Shown piece by piece: positions 18,891 to 28,951 of a DNA stretch of 64,000 nt. The translations under genes and the position numbers were made by a program. The DNA is from Flavobacterium aciduliphilum. Lineage in GTDB: Bacteria; Bacteroidota; Bacteroidia; Flavobacteriales; Flavobacteriaceae. Each line of letters begins with the position of its first letter. Within the stretch, counting starts at the first letter, position 1. The DNA lies in assembly GCF_003268855.1 (NCBI RefSeq), contig NZ_QLSZ01000008.1, positions 62,001 through 126,000 on the forward strand, read 5' to 3'. The notes beneath the pieces were generated by a model, which was given only the letters and a program-made list of their open reading frames with translations, was not told the origin of the DNA and searched no databases.

Positions 18891-18924
18891 TAAAAATAAA
18901 AAAGAGACGGGTTTCGTCTCTTTT
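18891..18924 (-). terminator. Terminator after the M13 peptidase gene
   Basis: AAAGAGACG at 18901-18909 pairs perfectly with CGTCTCTTT at 18915-18923, with a 5-base loop. The minus strand continues into a T-rich run. Confidence 0.85.
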
Positions 18925-18938
18925 ATAGGGTCGGTTGA

Positions 18939-20996
18939 TTACCAAATTCGAACTCTTTTTTCAGGAGCCACATACATTCCGTCTCCTTCTTTGATATCAA
19001 ATGCTTTAACAAACGTATCTAAATTAAGCAAGGGTACATAACCACGGTATTGTGCTGGTGAATGTGGATCTGTTTTTACTTGATTTTTCAAAGCTTCATC
19101 ACGGATTTTTCCTCGCCAGATTGTGGCCCATGAAATGAACAAACGTTGTTCTGGAGTATACCCATCAATTAAGCCCGGATTTCCATTTTCTTTTAAATAT
19201 AATTGTAAGCCGTCGTATGCCGCGTTAATTCCACCTAAATCTCCAATGTTTTCTCCAAGAGTAAATTTTCCATCAACGTGGATACCCGGTAGAGGTTCTA
19301 AAGCAGAATATTGATCAGCTAAAGCGCCACCAAGAGCGGTAAATTTTGCCATATCATCAGCAGTCCACCAATCCACTAAGTTTCCATCTGCGTTATAACT
19401 AGCGCCTTCATCATCAAATCCGTGTGAGATTTCGTGACCAATTACAGCTCCTATTCCTCCATAATTTACAGCTTCATCTGCTTTATAATCGTAGAAAGGA
19501 GGTTGTAAAATTGCCGCTGGGAAAACAATTTCATTATATGATGGATTGTAATACGCATTTACCGTTTGAGGTGACATGCCCCATTCTGTTTTATCCACGG
19601 GTTTACCCAATTTATCCAAATCTTTTTTCCATTGCCATTTTGAAACATTTCTCAAATTCTCAAAATAACTTCCTCCGTCTGCTGGACTTTTTACTACCAA
19701 TGCCGAATAATCCTCCCATTTGTCGGGATATCCAATCTTGATGGTTAGTTTATTTAGTTTTTCTTTGGCTTTAATTTTAGTCGCTTCCGACATCCATGTC
19801 AAATTGTTGATTCGATTTTCATACGCACGAATAATATTTCTTATCATATTGTACGCTTTCGTTTTTGCTTCCGCTGGAAACATTTTTTCAACATACAATT
19901 TACCTAAAGCTTCGCCTACAGTACCATTTACAACTTGAAGTGCTTTTTCTTGTCTTGGTCTTTGTTTTAAAGCTCCCGTCAAGGTTTTTCCATAAAATTC
20001 CCAATTAGCGGTTTCAATAGCTGTTGTCAATTGACTTGATGCTCCACGCAACAACATCCAACGCATATAGGCTTTCCAGTCGTCAACTTTATTTTCTGTG
20101 AAAATCGTTTGTAACGCAGCCATATATCTTGGTTGTGACACGATAACTGTATCTAATTTTGCAATTCCAATTCCTTTGATGTAACTGTTCCAATCAATAA
20201 TAGGGACCATTTTTTTCAAGTCAGCTATTGAAGTTGGATTGTATTGCTTTTTACTATCACGACGTTCAACACGGTCCAATCTTGGTTTAGACATCTCTAT
20301 TTCTAAGGCTAAAATTTTATCTGCATCTGCTTTAGCTTGCTCTGGTTTTTCTCCTAAAAACTGAAGCATTTTAGCTACGTGAAGCACATATTTCTCTCTC
20401 TTTTCTTTAGAATCTTTGTCTTCTGAAACATAATAATCTCGGTCTGGTAACCCTAGCGAACCTGGCCCTAAACTCACCACATTGCGATTGCTGTCTTTTT
20501 CGTCAGCTCCAATTCCAAAACCAAAAAATCCTACGCCTCCCCCTACAGCTTCTTCTTCCATCATTAATTTTTGTAAATCTTTGATGTTTTTTACTGCATT
20601 GATTTTAGCTAAATAAGGTTGTATTGGGGCAATCCCTTGTTTATTGCGCGCCACTGTATCCATGGCTGCTTTATACATATTAATCGCTTTACCTTGGTCG
20701 GTATTAGATTGATACTTCGGATTGTTAATGGCTTCTTTTAAAATGTTTAACACATCTTTATCTGTATTTTGACGTAATTCATCAAAACTTCCCCAACGGG
20801 TTTTGTCTGCTGGAATTTCTGTGTTTTTAAGCCAAGTCCCATTTACAAATTTGAAAAAATCATCATTGGGACGCACCGACTTATCCATTAAATCAAGGTT
20901 TATTCCTGGTTTCTTTTGTTGTGCGCTTACTGGATGATAGACCAATAAACTTCCGGCAACAAGCAACCCGAATTTTAAATTGTTTTGAATTTTCAT
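18939..20996 (-). CDS. M13 family zinc metallopeptidase (neprilysin/PepO type)
   Basis: A 685-residue secreted peptidase. A signal peptide covers about 1-25 (ends VSAQ). The zinc motif HEISH is at 521-525, followed by the GFDDEG stretch; the third ligand is the Glu in GENIGD at about 582; NAYYNP, the substrate-backbone motif, lies about 35 residues before the zinc motif. The C-terminal CxxW is replaced by RVRIW. Such enzymes cut small peptides in the periplasm or outside. Single gene, with its own terminator. Confidence 0.95.
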   Translation of the reverse strand: MKIQNNLKFGLLVAGSLLVYHPVSAQQKKPGINLDLMDKSVRPNDDFFKFVNGTWLKNTEIPADKTRWGSFDELRQNTDKDVLNILKEAINNPKYQSNTDQGKAINMYKAAMDTVARNKQGIAPIQPYLAKINAVKNIKDLQKLMMEEEAVGGGVGFFGFGIGADEKDSNRNVVSLGPGSLGLPDRDYYVSEDKDSKEKREKYVLHVAKMLQFLGEKPEQAKADADKILALEIEMSKPRLDRVERRDSKKQYNPTSIADLKKMVPIIDWNSYIKGIGIAKLDTVIVSQPRYMAALQTIFTENKVDDWKAYMRWMLLRGASSQLTTAIETANWEFYGKTLTGALKQRPRQEKALQVVNGTVGEALGKLYVEKMFPAEAKTKAYNMIRNIIRAYENRINNLTWMSEATKIKAKEKLNKLTIKIGYPDKWEDYSALVVKSPADGGSYFENLRNVSKWQWKKDLDKLGKPVDKTEWGMSPQTVNAYYNPSYNEIVFPAAILQPPFYDYKADEAVNYGGIGAVIGHEISHGFDDEGASYNADGNLVDWWTADDMAKFTALGGALADQYSALEPLPGIHVDGKFTLGENIGDLGGINAAYDGLQLYLKENGNPGLIDGYTPEQRLFISWATIWRGKIRDEALKNQVKTDPHSPAQYRGYVPLLNLDTFVKAFDIKEGDGMYVAPEKRVRIW

Positions 20997-21172
20997 AATT
21001 TAATAATTAGTGTAGTTTGATAGTGTTTGTTTTAATAGGTAGTAAATCTGTATAATTTGTTACACCATACTTTTACATTCTATTTTAATCTCACAAAGCT
21101 AAAAAAAACCATTGAATTATAGTGAAAAGATTTAAATTCATTCTTGGTTTAGTGAATCATCATATCCTTTTG

Positions 21173-21180
21173 TATTTTTG
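21173..21180 (+). promoter_or_regulatory. -7 element (TATTTTTG) of the SCO1-like gene
   Basis: TATTTTTG matches TAnnTTTG and lies 13 bases before the ATG at 21194. No good TTG is found at the right distance. Its place rules out the longer frame that begins at 21122. Confidence 0.5.
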
Positions 21181-21193
21181 TGAAAAATATAAT

Positions 21194-21889
21194 ATGAAAG
21201 CAAAACTTAAAGAATACAGAATATTTATTAGCTTTTTCGTAGTATTTTCAATCGTAACTATTACAGCGTTTTACACCGTTTTAAAACCTAAAAAAACATT
21301 GCCCATCTACAATCCTAGTGATGTGAATCCCGAACTAGTGGATTCTACCGTTCAATATGTCGCTCTTGATCATACTATTGCCGATTTTGCTTTTACCAAT
21401 CAAAACGGAAAAATAATTACACAAAAAGATTATGCTGGTAAGATTTATGTTGCCGATTTTTTCTTTACAACTTGTCAATCCATCTGTCCCAAAATGACCA
21501 ATAACATGGTTTGGTTACAAGATCAAATAAAAAATAATCCTAAAGTTATGTTATTGTCTCATTCGGTTACACCAGACATTGATAACGTTTCTGTCTTAAA
21601 ACAGTATGCCCTAAAAAAAGGAGTTATTGATAGAAAATGGAATTTGGTTACTGGGAATAAAAAAGACATATACTACATTGCTCGGAAATCTTATTTGGCG
21701 GTCAAAACAGGAAAACCCTCTGAATTATATGACATGGTTCATACTGAAAATTTTGTTTTAGTCGATGCTAAAAGACGAATTCGTGGATTCTATGACGGCA
21801 CCAATCTTGATGGCCCAACCGAACCCGGAATTAAAAACGTAAAACAGCTTTTAGAAGATATAAATTTCTTGTGTACAGAGGAAAACTAA
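21194..21889 (+). CDS. SCO1/SenC family protein
   Basis: A 231-residue membrane-anchored protein with one N-terminal helix (about 11-29) and a thioredoxin-like domain. The copper-binding pair is CQSIC and the distal His is in MVHTENFVLVD. SCO1 proteins deliver copper to the CuA centre of cytochrome oxidase or act as thiol reductases. The frame extends to 21122, but the TATTTTTG element lies between that codon and 21194, so the later start is chosen. It is followed by feoA after 119 bases and is probably not in the same unit. Confidence 0.9.
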   Translation: MKAKLKEYRIFISFFVVFSIVTITAFYTVLKPKKTLPIYNPSDVNPELVDSTVQYVALDHTIADFAFTNQNGKIITQKDYAGKIYVADFFFTTCQSICPKMTNNMVWLQDQIKNNPKVMLLSHSVTPDIDNVSVLKQYALKKGVIDRKWNLVTGNKKDIYYIARKSYLAVKTGKPSELYDMVHTENFVLVDAKRRIRGFYDGTNLDGPTEPGIKNVKQLLEDINFLCTEEN

Positions 21890-21940
21890 CAATTTAAACG
21901 CTTGAATCTTTAGAACAAAGGTTAAATATTCTCTTAAACT

Positions 21941-21952
21941 TGATAATTATCA
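21941..21952. promoter_or_regulatory. Palindrome TGATAATTATCA upstream of feoA (possible iron-repressor site)
   Basis: A perfect 12-bp palindrome whose half TGATAA is that of the Fur box. It lies about 23 bases upstream of the -7 element TACTTTTG at 21975-21982, so a bound repressor would cover the -33 region. The match to the full 7-1-7 Fur consensus is incomplete. Confidence 0.45.
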
Positions 21953-22008
21953 TTTATTTTTAATTTCAAATACATACTTTTGTATTTTAATTCAATCTAA
22001 ATAAAGAA

Positions 22009-22245
22009 GTGCAACAAACTACAGCCGATCTTAAAATTGGGCAAAGAGGGATTATTCATGACCTCAATATTGATGAAATTCCATTAAAATTATTGGAAAT
22101 GGGTTGCTTACCTGGTAATGCCATTGAGTTAATTCAGATTGCGCCTCTGGGTTGTCCACTTTATTTCAACGTGAATGATTCTCATGTTGCCATTCGATTA
22201 GAAACGGCTAAAGAAATACTTGTTATTCTTGAAAACGAAAATTAA
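22009..22245 (+). CDS. feoA: FeoA, ferrous iron transport accessory protein
   Basis: A 78-residue SH3-like protein: TADLKIGQRGIIHDL, then LLEMGCLPGNAIELIQIAPLG and HVAIRLETAKEILV, the usual FeoA pattern. It begins with GTG at 22009; no ATG is available in front of the conserved part. Its stop overlaps the feoB start by one base (TAATG), so the two are translationally coupled. FeoA helps FeoB in the cytoplasm. Confidence 0.93.
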   Translation: MQQTTADLKIGQRGIIHDLNIDEIPLKLLEMGCLPGNAIELIQIAPLGCPLYFNVNDSHVAIRLETAKEILVILENEN

Positions 22246-24350
22246 TGGCGAAAGAACTCATTAAAGTAGCTTTAATTGGAAATCCGAACACTGGGAAAAC
22301 GTCTGTATTTAATCAACTTACAGGCTTACACCAACAAGTTGGAAATTATCCTGGTATTACAGTAGAAAAAAAAATAGGTACTTGTAAGTTATCAGAGACA
22401 ACAAAAGCAACCATTGTTGATCTTCCAGGAACCTATAGTTTGAATGCAAGTTCTATTGATGAAAATGTAGTCATCGAATTGCTTTTAAATAAAAATGACG
22501 AAAACTATCCAGATGTGGTGGTCTTGGTTTCTGAGGTGGAAAATCTTAAACGAAATTTACTCCTTTACACTCAGATCAAAGATTTTGAGATTCCTACTAT
22601 TCTTGTAATCAATATGTGTGATCGAATGAATCTTAAAGGAATAGAACTTGATATACCTTATTTAGAACAAAAACTAAACACCAAAATCGCTTTGGTTAGT
22701 TCTAGAAAAAATATTGGGATTGAAAAAATTAAAACGCTCATTCTTGATTATGAGAACCTCCCAACCACACCTTGTTTAAACGCTTCTTCAATCGATCCCG
22801 AATATTTCGAAAACTTAAAAAAAGCCTTCCCAAATCAGTTGCTATATAAACTATGGCTTATAATTACTCAAGATGTTAACTTTCTTAATTTAGAGCGAAA
22901 TCAAATTCAAAGTCCTTTCACAAAATCGCATGCTGATTTAAAACGTTTGCAACAAAAAGAAACCATAAAAAGATACCAATTTATAAATGATACTTTAAAG
23001 ATTGGTCAGAAAATTGATTTATCAAAAGCAACCGATATTAGAGCAAAATTAGATCGAGTGGTAACACATAAATTTTTTGGGTATCTGATTTTCTTTTTTA
23101 TTTTGTTTGGTATTTTTCAATCGATCTTTGATTGGAGTAGTGTCCCTATGGATTTTATTGACCATTCGTTTGCTTCTTTAGCTAGTTATAGTAAAACTCA
23201 TTTACCTGCTGGGGAATTCACCAATTTACTGAGTGAAGGAATTATTCCAGGAATTGGAGGTATTTTAATTTTTATTCCTCAAATTGCCTTTTTATTTTTG
23301 TTCATTTCTGTCCTTGAAGAAAGCGGTTATATGAGTCGTGTTGTTTTTTTAATGGATAAAATTATGCGAAACTTCGGACTCTCAGGAAAAAGTGTGGTGC
23401 CATTAATTTCGGGAACCGCTTGCGCCATACCTGCCATTATGGGAGCTCGAAATATTGAAAATTGGAAAGAACGACTGATTACCATTTTAGTGACTCCTTT
23501 CATTACTTGTTCGGCGCGCCTTCCTGTATATGCAATACTTATTGCACTAATTATTCCCGAAAAAAGAGTGTTGGGCTTTATCAGTTTACAAGGACTAACC
23601 CTTATGGTATTGTATTTATTAGGCTTTGGAATGGCTATTTTTTCGGCCTATCTTTTAAATAAAATTTTAAAGATGAACTCGAAATCCTATTTTGTAGTAG
23701 AGATGCCGAGTTACAAAATTCCATTATTCAAAAACGTAGCCATAAACATTCTTGAAAAAACCAAATCTTTTGTCTTTGGGGCTGGAAAAATTATTTTAGC
23801 CCTTTCTGTTGTTTTATGGTTTTTGGGTTCCCATGGGCCAAAAAGCACTTTTGGTCAAACAGAACGGATCGTTAAGAGCGAAATGGAAAGCGATGCCAAA
23901 ACCTATGATGAGTCAACTTTAGAAAGAAAAGTAAACGCATACAAACTAGAAAATTCTTACATCGGAATTATAGGAAAATCGATTGAGCCTGCGATTAAAC
24001 CTTTAGGTTATGACTGGAAAATTGGAATTGCTATTGTTAGTTCATTTGCTGCACGCGAAGTTTTTGTAGGTACGCTAGCTACAATTTATAGTGTACAAAA
24101 TGACAATGAAAACGAAACATCCATAAAAGCCCAAATGAAACAAGAAAAAAGAGCTGATGGCACTTCACTTTTTAATTTAGCCACAGGAATGTCTCTCCTT
24201 TTATTTTATGCCTTTGCGATGCAATGTGTGAGCACTCTTGCCATTGTAAAAAAAGAAACCTATTCTTGGAAATGGCCCCTAATCCAATTGTTTTTTATGA
24301 GTGGCTTTGCCTATTTGACGGCGCTTGTAGCCTATCAACTATTTAAATAA
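22245..24350 (+). CDS. feoB: FeoB, ferrous iron transporter
   Basis: A 701-residue protein with an N-terminal G domain and C-terminal membrane domain. G1 is GNPNTGKTSVF (about 11-21), G3 is VDLPGTYSL (about 58-66) and G4 is NMCD (about 124-127). Two gate regions with conserved GTACAIPA and TCSARLPVYA motifs follow, each in the usual place. It imports Fe2+ across the inner membrane. It follows feoA with a one-base overlap and is followed by a small FeoB-associated peptide gene. Confidence 0.97.
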   Translation: MAKELIKVALIGNPNTGKTSVFNQLTGLHQQVGNYPGITVEKKIGTCKLSETTKATIVDLPGTYSLNASSIDENVVIELLLNKNDENYPDVVVLVSEVENLKRNLLLYTQIKDFEIPTILVINMCDRMNLKGIELDIPYLEQKLNTKIALVSSRKNIGIEKIKTLILDYENLPTTPCLNASSIDPEYFENLKKAFPNQLLYKLWLIITQDVNFLNLERNQIQSPFTKSHADLKRLQQKETIKRYQFINDTLKIGQKIDLSKATDIRAKLDRVVTHKFFGYLIFFFILFGIFQSIFDWSSVPMDFIDHSFASLASYSKTHLPAGEFTNLLSEGIIPGIGGILIFIPQIAFLFLFISVLEESGYMSRVVFLMDKIMRNFGLSGKSVVPLISGTACAIPAIMGARNIENWKERLITILVTPFITCSARLPVYAILIALIIPEKRVLGFISLQGLTLMVLYLLGFGMAIFSAYLLNKILKMNSKSYFVVEMPSYKIPLFKNVAINILEKTKSFVFGAGKIILALSVVLWFLGSHGPKSTFGQTERIVKSEMESDAKTYDESTLERKVNAYKLENSYIGIIGKSIEPAIKPLGYDWKIGIAIVSSFAAREVFVGTLATIYSVQNDNENETSIKAQMKQEKRADGTSLFNLATGMSLLLFYAFAMQCVSTLAIVKKETYSWKWPLIQLFFMSGFAYLTALVAYQLFK

Positions 24351-24412
24351 TGGGTTACAAATTTTTATTTAATAGACCTTTTTCATAACATCATTTAATT
24401 TTTCAATAAATC

Positions 24413-24532
24413 ATGCAAAGTATCCTTGTTTATTTTTTCTTAGGAATTTCCTTAGCCTACTTGTATCAAAAGTTTTTTGGCAATAAGAAGTACTCAAAAA
24501 AAAAGAATGACAAAGATTGTCATTGCAGATAA
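24413..24532 (+). CDS. FeoB-associated small Cys-containing membrane protein
   Basis: A 39-residue peptide beginning MQSILVYFFLGISLAYLYQKFF, one membrane helix, then a Lys/Asn-rich tail that ends DKDCHCR with two Cys and a His. It lies 62 bases after feoB on the same strand. Short proteins with an N-terminal helix and a Cys-rich end occur right after feoB in many bacteria (the FeoB-associated family), where FeoC is absent. The gene is shorter than usual gene-finder limits. Position, helix and CxC support it; the role is unknown. Confidence 0.7.
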   Translation: MQSILVYFFLGISLAYLYQKFFGNKKYSKKKNDKDCHCR

Positions 24533-24611
24533 TTTACATATTTTTTGTTGATGATTTATGTTTTGATATTAAATATAATAATAAATATTTTGAAAGTTTA
24601 TTTAGAAAAAC

Positions 24612-24642
24612 TTGCAAATCACTAATTATCAACATATTTTTG
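24612..24642 (+). promoter_or_regulatory. Predicted promoter of the 24668 secreted-protein gene
   Basis: TTG at 24612-24614, a 20-base spacer and TATTTTTG at 24635-24642, an excellent fit to the Bacteroidota consensus. The start codon follows 25 bases later. Confidence 0.75.
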
Positions 24643-24667
24643 TTTCAAACAATCAAACCAAATTCCT

Positions 24668-27600
24668 ATGAAAAAACAATTACTTTATGTTTTTTTGGTA
24701 GCCATTGCTAGTGTTTTTACTAGTCAAGCACAACAATTATCGTGTGGAACTACCTTTACTGATCCAGGAGGAGCTAATGCAAATTATGCCAACAGCACAA
24801 CCACAACTTATACTATTTGCCCTGTTAGCAACACAGATTATGTAACCCTATCTTTTTCAAGTTTTAATCTTGAAAACAATTATGATTTTTTAAAAATATA
24901 TGACGGTATAGGTAGTTCCGCTCCTTTAATTGCATCATTAACAGGAAATACAATTCCAAGTGCCATATCTTCTTCTACTCCAGGTGGATGTCTAACAGTA
25001 GTTTTTACCTCAGATAGCTCTGTTAATGCTACAGGTTGGGTTGCGTCTATTTCATGTAGTAGTACTACAATTGCTAATTGCTTGGCCCCTTCGAATTTAA
25101 CCTTATCTAATACTGGTACAACGACTCCTATTCTATCATGGAATGCAAATGGCGCAAATCAATGGGAAGTTTTAGTACAAGATGCTGGAACTACTCCTGC
25201 TACAAACACTAGCGGCACAATTGTTACAACTAATTCTTTCCCAATGACTAATACTAGTACTTCAGCGATGGTTGTATATGTGAGAGCAATTTGTGCAAAT
25301 GGATTAGTTAGTGCTTGGTCGACTCCATATACTTTTACAAACAACACATCAACTTGTGCAGTTCCTACTCAATTATCTAGTTCAGGAATTACCACAAATT
25401 CAGCAACAATCGCTTGGGCTAACACTAGCAATGCCTCCAATTGGCAAGTTGCAATTCAGTTGAGTACGAATACAACTATACCTTCGTCGGGTATAGACTC
25501 ATCAAGTTCAAGTTATACCGCAACTGGATTAATTTCTGGTACAAGTTATAAATGTTATGTGCGAACAAATTGTGGGAATGGCGTTTATAGTTCATGGTCA
25601 ACAGCTTTAACTTTTTCAACTTTAGGTTCACCTTTAACAACTCCTGCATGTGGTGGTTTATTTACTGATAATGGTGGTGATGCCTTAAATTATGAAAACA
25701 ATACAAATTCTACTGTTACCATATATCCAACTAATCCTGGAGATGTAGTAACCTTAACTTTTAATACATTTGATGTTGAAACAAATTGGGATGGTTTGTA
25801 TGTGTATAATGGTAATTCTGTTAACGCCCCTCAAATATCAAGTGCTAATAGCGCTGGAAGCATACCAGCAGGAGCCTATTGGGGAACAACCCCTCCTGGA
25901 CCTTTTACTTCCTCAAGCCCAGATGGAGCGTTAACAATTAAATTTATTAGCGATAATAGCGTGAATAAAGCTGGATGGAATGCAACTGTTTCATGTGGAA
26001 TAGCCCCTTCATGTTATGCTCCCGTTTCACTTAATGCATCTGCTATTACTTCATCAAGTGCAACACTTAATTGGACTGCATTTGGCAATGCAACACAATG
26101 GGAAGTAACCGTATTACCTGCTCAAAGTCAAGCGCCAACAAATAATACTACAGGAACAATAGTAAATACTAATTTATATAATGCAAGTGGTTTGTCAAGT
26201 GCCACTTCATATATAGCTTATGTACGTTCAGTTTGTTCAAGTACTGACAGAAGCTTATGGGTTCCATTAGCTTTTTCAACTTTAACATGCTCGATGCCAA
26301 CAGCATTTACAGCAAATTCCATTACTACTTCTAGCGCTTTTATTTCATATACAAATAATGCAACTAATGGAGCAAGCGTACAAATAACTGCTGTACCTGC
26401 CGGCACTGTTCCTTCATCAAATACTTTGGGAACATCAATAACATCCTCTGGAATAACTTTAGGGAATTTAAATTGTGGTACAACCTATGTAGTATATGCT
26501 TCTGTAAATTGTACAACTGCACCCGCTTGGACTCAAGTAGCAACTTTTACAACAACTAATTGTCCGTTAACTACAGGAAGTCCAATTCCAATGGTTCAAT
26601 GTTCAGATAATGGTCAAGCATGTTTTACATTAACCGATAATAATTCAAATATTTTAGCTGGGTTAAACCCATCGGACTATACTATTATTTATTATGTGGG
26701 TTCGCAAACAACTCCTATTACTACACCTTATTGCATAACAAATGGGACGTATACTGTTACAGCAGTACTTATAAAAAACAGCACTCAACAACAACAAACT
26801 TTTTCATTTACCATTACAGCTCAAACAGTTGGAAATACAGTGTTAATGAACAATTTGGAACAATGTGATGATGATCAAAATAACGTTGTAACATTCAATT
26901 TAACTAGTCAATTTACTAGTACTAATCCTTTGGCCTATTACCTTTCACAAACAAATGCTATTGCAGAAATAAATGCTGTTGCAAATCCAACATCATATAG
27001 TATACCAGCTAATTCTGCTAGTGTGACAATTTATGTTAGAGAATCCATACCAAATGCTTGTGATGCCATGTATAGCTTCGAAATACATGCGTATGCCGAT
27101 TGTAATCAGGCGCATGTTTGTAATCAAGCTAATGCATTATGTGGCGCTCTTGGAATACCATTCCCTAATACCCATCAAGGTATTCATGCAGAACCAAATA
27201 ATGCTTATGGCTGTTTAGGAACTACCCCAAATCCAACTTGGTTTTATTTACCAATTAGTAATCCAGGACAAATAAATTTAACTGTAGAACAAAATAGCAG
27301 TATTGACTTTTTGGGTAATGTGCTTGATGTAGATTATGTATTGTATGGGCCTTTTTCTGACCCTGTAACACCTTGTTCAACTCATTTTACACAAAGTAAT
27401 ATTGTAAGTTGTAGTTATTCTGCAGCTGGTGTTGAACATCCTTATATCCCGAACGCACAAGTAGGACAATATTATTTATTAATGACGACAAATTTCAGTA
27501 ATCAAACTGGATTTATAAGAATAACTATGGATCCAACTTCACAGGGAAGTATGGATTGCTCTGGAATTCGTTTAACTGCATTTTTAGATGAAAATGGAAA

Positions 27601-28930
27601 TGGGTCGCAAGAGTCTAATGAACAAAATTTCCCGTTAGGACAATTTCAATATACTCTTAACAATGGTACTCCTCACAATATTTCTTCACCATCAGGGGTT
27701 TATACAATTTTTGACAACAACCCGTCAAATACTTACAACACTAGTTATAGTATCAACCCAGACTATACAAACATGTATAGCTTAACTAACAATTCCTTTA
27801 ACGGACTACATACTACTATTGGTGGTGGAGTAACTACATATACATTCCCGGTGACTAGTACACAAAATTATAATGATTTAGCAATAAATATTGTTCCTTT
27901 CAATGCCCCAAGAGCTGGTATGATCTATAAAAATAAAATTGTATTTTCTAATCTAGGAAATCAAACTATTTCTAATGGAACACTTTCATTTACTGCACAA
28001 AATGGAATAATAATTACTACAATTTCAGTTTTAGGAACAACAGCTACTGCTAACGGGTTTACATACAATTTTACAAATCTATTACCCTTTGAAACGCGAA
28101 TAATTACTGTTTCAATGTTAGTTCCTTCGATTCCTACAGTTTCTTTAGGGCAACTACTAACTAGTACTGCAACTATTACTCCAACAACAGATGAAACTTT
28201 ATTGACAAATAATTCGGTATCAAATACACAAGCTATTATTGGTTCTTATGACCCTAATGATAAAACAGAAGCACATGGTGGAAAAATACTTTATAGTTCT
28301 TTCTCTGTAAATGATGAACTTTGGTATACTATTAGATTTGAAAACTCTGGAACAGCAAGTGCTGTAAATGTTCGTGTAGAAGATGAATTAGATCCAAGAA
28401 TAAATGAGAATTCTATTAAAATGATTAGTGCTAGTCATAATTATATAATGGATAGGGTAACGAATCATCTGATATGGAAGTTTGACAATATTGAACTTCC
28501 AGTTTCTGTAGCGGATTCAGAAATTGGGAAAGGGTATATCATTTTTAGTGCAAAACTTAAACCAGGTTTTTCTGTTGGAGATATTATTCCGAATACTGCA
28601 CAAATATTTTTTGATAGTAATCCTGCAATTGTTACCAATACATTTAACACAGAATTTGTTGCTGCTTTGAATGCTCTTAGTTTCAATACTCAAGATTTCA
28701 TGATATATCCCAATCCAACTCATCAAACAGTACATCTACAATTATCTAACTCAGATGAGCTTATTGATTCAATTGTAATCTATGATATTTCTGGAAAAGA
28801 AATTTGCTGTGAAACAAATTTAGAGACTACATCATGGAATAAAGATACGTCACAATGGCAAAAAGGGGTGTATTTTGTTTTAGTAAAATCAAACAATAAA
28901 AGTATGGTTAAAAAACTTGTAGTCGATTAA
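24668..28930 (+). CDS. Large secreted CUB/fibronectin type III protein with type IX sorting domain
   Basis: A 1420-residue protein. In order: signal peptide (1-21), CUB-like domain (about 25-130), two fibronectin III-like repeats (about 136-318, each opening with a Cys-x-x-Pro), a second CUB-like domain (about 325-447), two more fibronectin-like repeats (about 449-630), an Ile/Thr-rich adhesin-like region, a Cys-containing domain from about 815, a segment with GSYDPNDKTEAHGGKI at about 1192 of the kind seen in Bacteroidota surface proteins, and a C-terminal sorting domain from about 1343 (IYPNPT ... KGVYFVLVKS ... KKLVVD). It should be exported by the Sec system and then by the type IX system. 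No catalytic residues are recognised; adhesion is the likely role. Confidence 0.88.
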   Translation: MKKQLLYVFLVAIASVFTSQAQQLSCGTTFTDPGGANANYANSTTTTYTICPVSNTDYVTLSFSSFNLENNYDFLKIYDGIGSSAPLIASLTGNTIPSAISSSTPGGCLTVVFTSDSSVNATGWVASISCSSTTIANCLAPSNLTLSNTGTTTPILSWNANGANQWEVLVQDAGTTPATNTSGTIVTTNSFPMTNTSTSAMVVYVRAICANGLVSAWSTPYTFTNNTSTCAVPTQLSSSGITTNSATIAWANTSNASNWQVAIQLSTNTTIPSSGIDSSSSSYTATGLISGTSYKCYVRTNCGNGVYSSWSTALTFSTLGSPLTTPACGGLFTDNGGDALNYENNTNSTVTIYPTNPGDVVTLTFNTFDVETNWDGLYVYNGNSVNAPQISSANSAGSIPAGAYWGTTPPGPFTSSSPDGALTIKFISDNSVNKAGWNATVSCGIAPSCYAPVSLNASAITSSSATLNWTAFGNATQWEVTVLPAQSQAPTNNTTGTIVNTNLYNASGLSSATSYIAYVRSVCSSTDRSLWVPLAFSTLTCSMPTAFTANSITTSSAFISYTNNATNGASVQITAVPAGTVPSSNTLGTSITSSGITLGNLNCGTTYVVYASVNCTTAPAWTQVATFTTTNCPLTTGSPIPMVQCSDNGQACFTLTDNNSNILAGLNPSDYTIIYYVGSQTTPITTPYCITNGTYTVTAVLIKNSTQQQQTFSFTITAQTVGNTVLMNNLEQCDDDQNNVVTFNLTSQFTSTNPLAYYLSQTNAIAEINAVANPTSYSIPANSASVTIYVRESIPNACDAMYSFEIHAYADCNQAHVCNQANALCGALGIPFPNTHQGIHAEPNNAYGCLGTTPNPTWFYLPISNPGQINLTVEQNSSIDFLGNVLDVDYVLYGPFSDPVTPCSTHFTQSNIVSCSYSAAGVEHPYIPNAQVGQYYLLMTTNFSNQTGFIRITMDPTSQGSMDCSGIRLTAFLDENGNGSQESNEQNFPLGQFQYTLNNGTPHNISSPSGVYTIFDNNPSNTYNTSYSINPDYTNMYSLTNNSFNGLHTTIGGGVTTYTFPVTSTQNYNDLAINIVPFNAPRAGMIYKNKIVFSNLGNQTISNGTLSFTAQNGIIITTISVLGTTATANGFTYNFTNLLPFETRIITVSMLVPSIPTVSLGQLLTSTATITPTTDETLLTNNSVSNTQAIIGSYDPNDKTEAHGGKILYSSFSVNDELWYTIRFENSGTASAVNVRVEDELDPRINENSIKMISASHNYIMDRVTNHLIWKFDNIELPVSVADSEIGKGYIIFSAKLKPGFSVGDIIPNTAQIFFDSNPAIVTNTFNTEFVAALNALSFNTQDFMIYPNPTHQTVHLQLSNSDELIDSIVIYDISGKEICCETNLETTSWNKDTSQWQKGVYFVLVKSNNKSMVKKLVVD

Positions 28931-28951
28931 TACGTTTTATATTAAGTTCTT

